Source: Methylobacterium sp. J-026
GTDB taxonomy: Bacteria; Pseudomonadota; Alphaproteobacteria; Rhizobiales; Beijerinckiaceae
Reading direction: 5' to 3'
Assembly: GCF_022829585.1 (NCBI RefSeq)
Contig: NZ_JAKSYC010000327.1
Span: 124,001-188,000, forward strand
Length of the DNA: 64,000 nt
The position numbers and the translations under genes are program-made. Below, in pieces: positions 58,783 to 64,000 of the stretch. The notes under the pieces are model-generated. The model searched no databases. It saw nothing but the letters and a program-made list of their open reading frames with translations, and was not told the DNA's origin. Each line of letters opens with the position of its first letter. The stretch's first letter is position 1.

Positions 58783-59151
58783 GGGGTGGTCCTCTGGGCC
58801 TGGCGCGCGCGCGTCTCCCTCCCCCCTCTGCGGGGGACTACGATGCCCCCCGATCTGCATCGAGCACTGGCGTTGGCGGCGGAGCGCGGCGCGCGCCCTC
58901 TCCCGTGCGGGAGGGGGTTGGGGTGAGGGGCGAGAAACTTCAGGATGGAACACACCAGAGACGTGCGTTCAGGGCGCGTCTCGTCCTGATAGTTCTCGTC
59001 CCTCACCCTGTCCCTCTCCCGCACGGAGGAGGGGACCTGCGCTTCATCCTGCCGCCGCAGCGCCGCGCGCACTGTGTGGGTCCCGCATTCTTCTCCGGAG
59101 AGAGGGGAGGGCGGGGGCGTCGCGCTTTGCGAGGACCGTGGCGCGATCATC
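58783..59151. repeat. 369-base gap with inverted GC-rich repeats
   Basis: Between the CoA-transferase and phaC genes. A fragment at 58811-58836 repeats the CCCCCCTCTGCGGGGG core seen at 6781 and 61197 but lacks its second arm's end. Two further blocks, 58896-58948 and 58981-59051, are imperfect inverted copies of each other (GTGAGGG-GCGAGAA against TTCTCG-CCCTCAC). No gene is seen. The structure may limit read-through from phaC to the CoA-transferase, or the genes may have separate promoters. Confidence 0.65.
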
Positions 59152-60282
59152 CTATCCCCGCTCGCCCAGCCACTCGGCGATGCCCGACCCCAGCAACTTC
59201 TGCGCCTTGCCGCCGACGAAGACGCCGACATGGCCGCCGGGCAGGCCCATCTCGGTATAGTCGTCCGTGCCGATCTGATCCTTCAGCGCCTGCGAGGTGG
59301 CCGGCGGGATGATGTGGTCGTCCTGGGCGAAGACGTTCAGCACCGGGCAGGTGATGGCCTTCAGGTCCACCGTCCTGCCACCGAGCTCGAAGGCGCTCCG
59401 GACGAGCTTGTTGTCCTGGTAGAGGTCCTTCAGCCACTGCTTGGCGGCCTCGCCGGGATGGTCCGGACGGTCGGCGATCCACTTCTCCATGCGCAGGAAG
59501 TTCAGGAACTTCTTCTTGTCGTCCAGGGCGTCGAGCAGGTCGAGGTTGTACTTCGTCATGGTGCGCATCGGCGTCATCATCGAGAAGACCGAGCCCATGA
59601 ACGACCCGGGCAGTGAGCCCTGCGCCTCGATCAGCCGGTCGATATCCTCGGGGGTGAGCGACCGCATCCAGACGTTGATGAAGCCGTGGCCGGCCCGCTC
59701 GTCCCGGACATCGGCGTGGAAGTCGATCGGCGTGATGGTCAGCACCATCGCGTTGACGGTCTCGGGGTAGAGCGCCGCGTAGCAGGTGGTGAAGACCCCG
59801 CCCTCGCAGATGCCGAGCAGGCTGATCCGCTCGCGCCCGGCCGCCTCCTGGATGAAGGCGACGCACTCGGCGAGGTAGCCGTCCACGTAATCGTCGATGG
59901 TGACGTAGCGGTCGGCCCGGCCCGGATTGCCCCAATCGACCACGTAGAGGTCGAGGCCGAGGTTCAGGAGGTTGCGGACCAGCGACCGGTCCTCCTGCAG
60001 GTCGGCCATCGTGTAGCGGCCGATCAGCCCGTAGACGATCAGCACCGGCGGCAGGCCTCGGCGCTGCGCGAGCGGCCGGTAGCGGTAGAGCCGGACCTTG
60101 TCCTGGCTCCAGACCAGATCCTTGGGCGTGGTGGCGATCTCCACGTCCGCGTCGCGCACCTCCGCGAACAGCTTGGCGCCCGCGCTGATGCGCTGGCCGA
60201 GGGCGCCGACCTCGGCCAGCATCTCGGCGGGGGAGAGGGCGAGCGGCACCGCCGGGCCCGTCGGACCGTCCCTGTCAGCCAT
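59152..60282 (-). CDS. phaC: class III polyhydroxyalkanoate synthase subunit PhaC
   Basis: A 376-residue alpha/beta-hydrolase-fold polymerase of class III length (class I is near 590). Catalytic residues are Cys159 in the lipase-like box GICEGG, Asp322 in AQDDHIIPP and His351 in LPGGHVGVFVG. The N-terminal segment TTPKDLVWSQDKVRLYRYRP and IQEDRSL-like LQEDRSLVRNLLNLGLDLYVVDWG match the Allochromatium-type sequence as I recall it. It polymerises hydroxyacyl-CoA, usually 3-hydroxybutyryl-CoA, as a complex with PhaE; class III enzymes accept some 4-hydroxybutyryl-CoA. The phaE gene overlaps its start by eight bases. Confidence 0.93.
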   Translation of the reverse strand: MADRDGPTGPAVPLALSPAEMLAEVGALGQRISAGAKLFAEVRDADVEIATTPKDLVWSQDKVRLYRYRPLAQRRGLPPVLIVYGLIGRYTMADLQEDRSLVRNLLNLGLDLYVVDWGNPGRADRYVTIDDYVDGYLAECVAFIQEAAGRERISLLGICEGGVFTTCYAALYPETVNAMVLTITPIDFHADVRDERAGHGFINVWMRSLTPEDIDRLIEAQGSLPGSFMGSVFSMMTPMRTMTKYNLDLLDALDDKKKFLNFLRMEKWIADRPDHPGEAAKQWLKDLYQDNKLVRSAFELGGRTVDLKAITCPVLNVFAQDDHIIPPATSQALKDQIGTDDYTEMGLPGGHVGVFVGGKAQKLLGSGIAEWLGERG

Positions 60283-61111
60283 GATGCATCTCCCCGTTGG
60301 CCGCGGCCCCGCCGCCGCGGGCCGGCCGCGCCGCCGCCATCCGGCGTTCCCGGCGCAGGGCCCGCACCTCTCGGCGCAGTTCGGTGAGGCTCCTGTGCAC
60401 GTCGTCGAGTTCGGCCCGGGTCGGTTGGCCGTAGAAGTCCGCCAGGAAGGCGGCCAGATCCTGCTGCGCGAGGCGCAGATCGGTCGAGGCCTTGAGCACG
60501 GCGCGCTGCGAGGCCAGGAATTTCTCCGAGCGCTGGACCTCGAGCAGGATCGCGTTGGCGGTCTCGACCCAGCGCGTCACCATCGCCCGGGCGGAGGCGA
60601 AGCCCTCGCCGCGTTCGGCACGGGCGTTGGCCTCCTGGGCGAAGGTACCGGCAGCCCGCGTCCAGGCGTCGAGCATCACGGCCTGATGCTCGCCCTGCGT
60701 CCGGCGCAGAGCCGCCCAGGCGGTGAACACGGCCCCGTAGCGCCGTTCCGTCTGCCACAGGTCGGCGAGCTGCGGGCCCTCGGCCATGCGGGTCAGCGCC
60801 GCGTCGAACTCGGCCGAGCCGCCGAGCCAGGCCTGCGGATCGAAGATCCGGGCGAGCACCGCCCCGGCGGTCGGGTCCGGCGCGCCGGGGCCGCCCTGCA
60901 ACGACTCGGCCAGGGTCTGCGACAGGGCGGTGGCGGCGGTCCAAGCCTCGGTCAGCTTGGCCTGCGCGGCGGCGAGGCCGGCGAGATCCCCCTCCGGCAA
61001 GACCGGCCAGCCGGAGCCGGGCGCGGCCTGGCCGGCGCTCCCCGACAGGAATCCCAAACCGGTACGGGTCCAGAACTCGCCCATCGCCCGGAACGCGTCG
61101 AACTGATCCAT
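60275..61111 (-). CDS. phaE: class III polyhydroxyalkanoate synthase subunit PhaE
   Basis: The ATG at 61111 gives 278 residues; the longer frame runs through a repeat. PhaE lacks catalytic residues and is needed for PhaC activity. The sequence is helical, with WTRTGLGFLSGS near the start, and ends in the diagnostic region DFYGQPTRAELDDVHRSLTEL followed by RREVRALRRERR. It is shorter than the about 330-360 residues of cyanobacterial and purple sulfur PhaE. It overlaps phaC by eight bases, so the two are translationally coupled. Upstream are a 9-base hairpin (61138-61159) and a repeat palindrome (61197-61226). Confidence 0.88.
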   Translation of the reverse strand: MDQFDAFRAMGEFWTRTGLGFLSGSAGQAAPGSGWPVLPEGDLAGLAAAQAKLTEAWTAATALSQTLAESLQGGPGAPDPTAGAVLARIFDPQAWLGGSAEFDAALTRMAEGPQLADLWQTERRYGAVFTAWAALRRTQGEHQAVMLDAWTRAAGTFAQEANARAERGEGFASARAMVTRWVETANAILLEVQRSEKFLASQRAVLKASTDLRLAQQDLAAFLADFYGQPTRAELDDVHRSLTELRREVRALRRERRMAAARPARGGGAAANGEMHHG

Positions 61112-61137
61112 GCTGGCGTTCCCTCCCGGTCTTTTTG

Positions 61138-61159
61138 GGCTTCGCGTATTCGCGAAGCC
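61138..61159. repeat. hairpin upstream of phaE
   Basis: GGCTTCGCG (61138-61146) and CGCGAAGCC (61151-61159) pair perfectly around TATT, 27 bases before the phaE start. On the minus strand it is followed by A residues rather than T, so it does not look like a terminator in the direction of transcription; a leader structure of phaE is possible. Confidence 0.5.
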
Positions 61160-61196
61160 TGTCGTCAGCTTACAGACTCGATCGCATGACCCGCCT

Positions 61197-61226
61197 CTTC
61201 CCTCCCCCCTCTGCGGGGGAGGGAAG
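61197..61226. repeat. GC-rich palindrome, dispersed repeat family
   Basis: CTTCCCTCCCCC (61197-61208) pairs exactly with GGGGGAGGGAAG (61215-61226). The core CCCCCCTCTGCGGGGG also occurs at about 6789 and 58817, and in inverted form at about 6932. Located in the phaE-alcohol dehydrogenase gap. Confidence 0.75.
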
Positions 61227-61318
61227 GCGCGCGTGGGTTGGTCGTCGGTCTCATCCGTCGATGTGCAAATCCGCAAGGGATGAGGTGGATGGCGGGACAT
61301 CGCACGCCACCCGCACCC

Positions 61319-62494
61319 TCACGCCGCCGGTCGTGTCTCTCCCAGCGCCTCGGCGTAGATCGCGAAGGCGTCGTCGTAGGTGACCTCCCGCGGGTTGTTC
61401 ACGAGAAGCCGCGTCTGCTTCATCGCGTCGGCGGCCATGCGCTCCAGATCCTGGCGGGCGACGCCGACCTCGGCGAGCGAGGCCGGCACCTTGCAGTCGC
61501 GGCAGATCGCGTCGAGGCTGTCCACGAAGCGCTTGGCGGCCTCGGGCTGCGGCAGGTCCGCGGCCGCGGGATCGAGGATCGGCGCGAGTTCCGCGTAGAG
61601 CGCCTCCGCGTGGGAGAGGTTGAAGCGCATCACCCCCATCAGCACCAGGGCGTTCGAGAGGCCGTGGGGCACGTGGAAGAGCGCGCCGACCGGGTAGGCC
61701 AGGGCGTGCACCGCCGCCACGGGGGCGTTGGCGAAGGCCATGCCGGCCAGCATCGAGCCGAGCAGCATGCCGGAGCGCGCCTCGAGGTTCCTGCCGTCCG
61801 TGCAGGCCGTGCGGATGTTGGCCGAGAGCAGCGCCAGCGCCTGCTTGGCGAGCTGGTCGGAGATCGGGTTCTTCTTGTTCTTGCTGGTGAAGGCCTCGAT
61901 GGCGTGGACCATGGCGTCGATGCCGGTGGCCGCCGTGACGTGGGCCGGCAGGCCCAGGGTCAGCTCCGGATCGAGCACCGCCCAGTCGGGCAGGAGTTTG
62001 GGCGCGACGACGCCCTTCTTCTCGGTGGTGGGCGTCGTGACGATCGAGATCGGCGTCACCTCCGAGCCGGTGCCGGCGGTGGTCGGCACGAGGATCAGCG
62101 GCAGCCGGTCGCCCTTGGCGAGGCCGACGCCGTAGATCGAATCGAGCGGCTCGTCGGATTTGGCGAGATAGGCCACGAGCTTGGCGGTATCGAGCGCCGA
62201 GCCGCCGCCGATCGACAGGACGAGATCGGTCCCGAGTTCCCGGGCACGCTTGGCCGCCGCCTCGATCACCGTGGAGGGCGGGTCAGCCACCACGTCCTCG
62301 TACACGTCGAGGGTGACGCCGGCCTCCGACAGCGCCGCCTCGGCGGCCCGCGTCAGCCCGGCGCTGCGCACGCCCTTGTCGGTGACCAGCAGGACGCGCT
62401 TGGCGCCGAAGCTGCCGACGATCTCCGGCAGTTTCTTCGAGGCGCCGGCCTCGAACAGCACGTTCGGCGTGGTCTGGAAGGTGAACGGGTTCAT
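61319..62494 (-). CDS. iron-containing alcohol dehydrogenase, possible 4-hydroxybutyrate dehydrogenase
   Basis: The ATG at 62494 gives 391 residues; the longer open frame overlaps the TPP-enzyme gene. Type III ADH features are complete: NAD-binding SIGGGSALDTAK (94-105), VPTTAGTGSEVTPISIV (136-152), and metal ligands Asp193 and His197 in GIDAMVHAIEAF and His263 and His277 in AVHALAYPVGALFHVPHG. Family members reduce short aldehydes or oxidise alcohols, among them 4-hydroxybutyrate dehydrogenases of Clostridium and Cupriavidus. Its place between a TPP decarboxylase-like gene and PHA synthase, with SSADH and CoA-transferase nearby, points to succinic semialdehyde/4-hydroxybutyrate. Lactaldehyde, 1,2-propanediol or butanol-type activity remain alternatives. 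Confidence 0.9.
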   Translation of the reverse strand: MNPFTFQTTPNVLFEAGASKKLPEIVGSFGAKRVLLVTDKGVRSAGLTRAAEAALSEAGVTLDVYEDVVADPPSTVIEAAAKRARELGTDLVLSIGGGSALDTAKLVAYLAKSDEPLDSIYGVGLAKGDRLPLILVPTTAGTGSEVTPISIVTTPTTEKKGVVAPKLLPDWAVLDPELTLGLPAHVTAATGIDAMVHAIEAFTSKNKKNPISDQLAKQALALLSANIRTACTDGRNLEARSGMLLGSMLAGMAFANAPVAAVHALAYPVGALFHVPHGLSNALVLMGVMRFNLSHAEALYAELAPILDPAAADLPQPEAAKRFVDSLDAICRDCKVPASLAEVGVARQDLERMAADAMKQTRLLVNNPREVTYDDAFAIYAEALGETRPAA

Positions 62495-62535
62495 CGCACA
62501 GCCCTGTCTTTGCCGACCGATCCGCGACGCCGAAC

Positions 62536-64000
62536 TCACTCGGCGGGTTCGAAGTCCTTCACCTTGGCGCGCAGCTCGTCGACCAGCACCCGGGTGTTCT
62601 CGGAATAATCGATCGGCACCGCCACGAGGTGGACGCCGCCCGCCGCGAAGGCGCGGTCGAGGGTCGGCACGAGGTCGTTGACCGTTTCCACCCGGTGGCC
62701 GCTGGCCCCGTACGACTGGGCGTAGAGGACGAAATCCGGATTGTTGAAGGTCATGCCGTAATCGGCGAACTTGTCGACCGCCTGCTTCCAGCGGATCATC
62801 CCGTAGGCCGAGTCGTCGAGCACCAGCACGACGAGGTTTAGCTTGAGCCGCACGGCGGTCTCCAGCTCCTGGCTGTTCATCATGAACCCGCCGTCGCCGC
62901 ACACCGCCATCACGCGGCGGTTGGGGTAGAGCATCGCCGCCATCATGGCGGAGGGCAGGCCCGCGCCCATCGTGGCGAGCGCATTGTCGAGGAGCAGCGT
63001 GTTGGCGACGTAGGTGCGGTAGTTCCGCGCGAACCAGATCTTGTACATCCCGTTGTCGAGGCAGACGATGCCGTCCTCCGGGATCACCCGGCGCACGTCG
63101 CGCACGAGGCGCTGCGGCGTCACCGGGAAGCGGTCCTCGCCGGCCCGGTCGGCGATGTGGCTGAGGATGTGCTCGCGCAGGTGCAGCAGCGCGCCGGCGT
63201 TGGGGAGCTTCCCGTCCAGCCTGTCGGCCAGCAGCTTCAGCGTCGGCCCGAGGTCGCCGACCACCTCGGCATCGGGGAAGTACACCTGCTCGACGTTGGC
63301 CGGCATGTAGCCGATGTGGAGGACCTTCTGGTCCGCCTGTCCCATGAAGAACGGCGGCTTCTCCACCGTGTCGTGGCCGATGGCGATGATCAGGTCGGCC
63401 CGGTCGATCGCCTCGTGCACGTAGTCGCGCTCCGACAGCGCCGCGGTGCCCATATAGAGGTTGGTGCCGCTCGCGACGGTGCCCTTGCCCATCTGGGTGG
63501 TGAAGAACGGGATCTGGGTGCGCTGCACGAAGCCGCCGAGTTCGCCGGTGGCGCGCGGGCGGCTCGCGGCGGCGCCCAGCATGATCAGCGGCCGTTCGGC
63601 CTTCAGGATCATGGCGGCGGCGCGCTCGATGGCGGCCGGATGGGCGACCGGAATGTCGATCGGGTGCGAGGGCACGAGATCGGCCTCGGCCTTCTCGGCG
63701 GCGATGTCCTCAGGCAGTTCCAGAAGCACCGGGCCCGGCCGCTCCTCGGTGGCGACCCGGAACGCGTCGCGCACGATGGTGGGGATCGAGGAGGCGGAGA
63801 CGATCTGCCGGGCCATCTTGGTGATCGGCTTCATGGAGCTGATCACGTCGACGATCTGGAACCGCGCCTGGCGGGACGACAGGATGCCCTTCTGGCCGGT
63901 GATGATGATCATCGGCATCGCGCCGAGATACGCGTAGGCCGCGCCGGTGGAGAAGTTCAGCGCCCCCGGGCCGAGGGTCGACAGGCAGACCCCGGGCCGG
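62536..64000 (-). CDS. TPP-dependent acetolactate-synthase-like enzyme, N-terminus outside window
   Basis: The frame is open to the window end, so only the C-terminal 487 residues are seen. The sequence starts in the N-terminal TPP domain (RPGVCLSTLGPGALNFSTG) and goes on with ARFQIVDVISSMKPITKMA, the central domain (RPLIMLGAAASRPRATGEL) and the C-terminal TPP site VCGDGGFMMNSQELETAVRL. The substrate-side segment is LDDSAYGMIRWKQ, where the usual ND/NN pair reads DD. Automatic naming would be acetolactate synthase large subunit. However, the 2-oxoglutarate decarboxylase of cyanobacteria, which gives succinic semialdehyde, was also first named so and is likewise next to SSADH. The alcohol dehydrogenase gene follows 41 bases later, suggesting an operon. 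Confidence 0.85.
   Translation of the reverse strand, partial: RPGVCLSTLGPGALNFSTGAAYAYLGAMPMIIITGQKGILSSRQARFQIVDVISSMKPITKMARQIVSASSIPTIVRDAFRVATEERPGPVLLELPEDIAAEKAEADLVPSHPIDIPVAHPAAIERAAAMILKAERPLIMLGAAASRPRATGELGGFVQRTQIPFFTTQMGKGTVASGTNLYMGTAALSERDYVHEAIDRADLIIAIGHDTVEKPPFFMGQADQKVLHIGYMPANVEQVYFPDAEVVGDLGPTLKLLADRLDGKLPNAGALLHLREHILSHIADRAGEDRFPVTPQRLVRDVRRVIPEDGIVCLDNGMYKIWFARNYRTYVANTLLLDNALATMGAGLPSAMMAAMLYPNRRVMAVCGDGGFMMNSQELETAVRLKLNLVVLVLDDSAYGMIRWKQAVDKFADYGMTFNNPDFVLYAQSYGASGHRVETVNDLVPTLDRAFAAGGVHLVAVPIDYSENTRVLVDELRAKVKDFEPAE

Noticed and set aside
58896..59051. Repeated GC-rich blocks as a CRISPR-like array
   Set aside because: The units are inverted rather than direct, unequal and without regular spacers, and no cas gene is present.
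61138..61159. Hairpin upstream of phaE as a terminator of the alcohol dehydrogenase transcript
   Set aside because: In the direction of transcription it is followed by A residues, not T, so it lacks the intrinsic terminator form.
62536..64000. Plain naming of the TPP enzyme as IlvB for branched amino acid synthesis
   Set aside because: No ilvH/ilvN small-subunit gene is next to it and the neighbours fit succinic semialdehyde metabolism; the window lacks the N-terminus, so the question stays open.

Overview
The window is about 70% GC, densely coded, with many ATGA/GTGA start-stop overlaps. Protein content (FtsZ with a long Pro/Ala linker, DUF6481, a Pho regulon of alphaproteobacterial type, a perfect TTAA-N7-TTAA CtrA-type motif) points to a chromosomal segment of a Hyphomicrobiales alphaproteobacterium, most likely Methylobacterium or a close relative. 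The genus is an inference from gene content. I saw no rRNA, tRNA, CRISPR array, prophage or intact insertion sequence.

Layout. 1-2257: end of a HAD phosphatase gene and four small hypothetical genes. 2258-3079: no recognisable gene. 3080-10984: one plus-strand set in which an AtzG/AtzE/AtzH-type amidase module is followed by a complete peptide-type ABC importer. 11011-13969: a MocR-type regulator divergent from a PaiB-like and an acetyltransferase gene, with a GGTCCA-based candidate operator between them. 13989-16984: a GMC oxidoreductase with a cysteine cluster, coupled to an alpha/beta hydrolase fused to a gluconate-dehydrogenase-subunit-3-like domain. 17108-27219: accessory and housekeeping genes (acetyltransferase, ZnuD-like TonB receptor, MarR regulator, lone receiver, divergent bioA/bioF, OsmC, methyltransferase, soluble double-PAS chemoreceptor).

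27569-42750: the distal half of the division and cell wall (dcw) cluster, ftsW-murG-murC-[DUF559]-murB-[toxin/antitoxin]-ddl-ftsQ-ftsA-ftsZ-lpxC-bamD-recN. Two insertions of non-cell-wall genes interrupt it, and it carries candidate CtrA-type regulatory sequences inside ddl and between ftsZ and lpxC. 42952-49184: two small genes, then pstSCAB-phoU-phoB behind a three-repeat Pho box, with an attenuator-like hairpin after pstS. 49262-55233: DsbD/ScsB-type reductase, aminopeptidase P, a small hypothetical gene and a LuxR-type response regulator.

55305-64000: a minus-strand block of six genes. Read in transcription order it encodes a TPP-dependent decarboxylase/acetolactate-synthase-like enzyme (cut by the window end), an iron-dependent alcohol dehydrogenase, class III PHA synthase subunits PhaE and PhaC, an acyl-CoA transferase and a succinate-semialdehyde dehydrogenase. 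These enzymes together could convert 2-oxoglutarate to succinic semialdehyde, then either to succinate or through 4-hydroxybutyrate and its CoA ester into polyester. This is the most interesting candidate system here. The individual families are well supported; the joint pathway is an inference. A family of GC-rich palindromic repeats is scattered in the gaps at about 6.8, 31.7, 58.8-59.1 and 61.2 kb.
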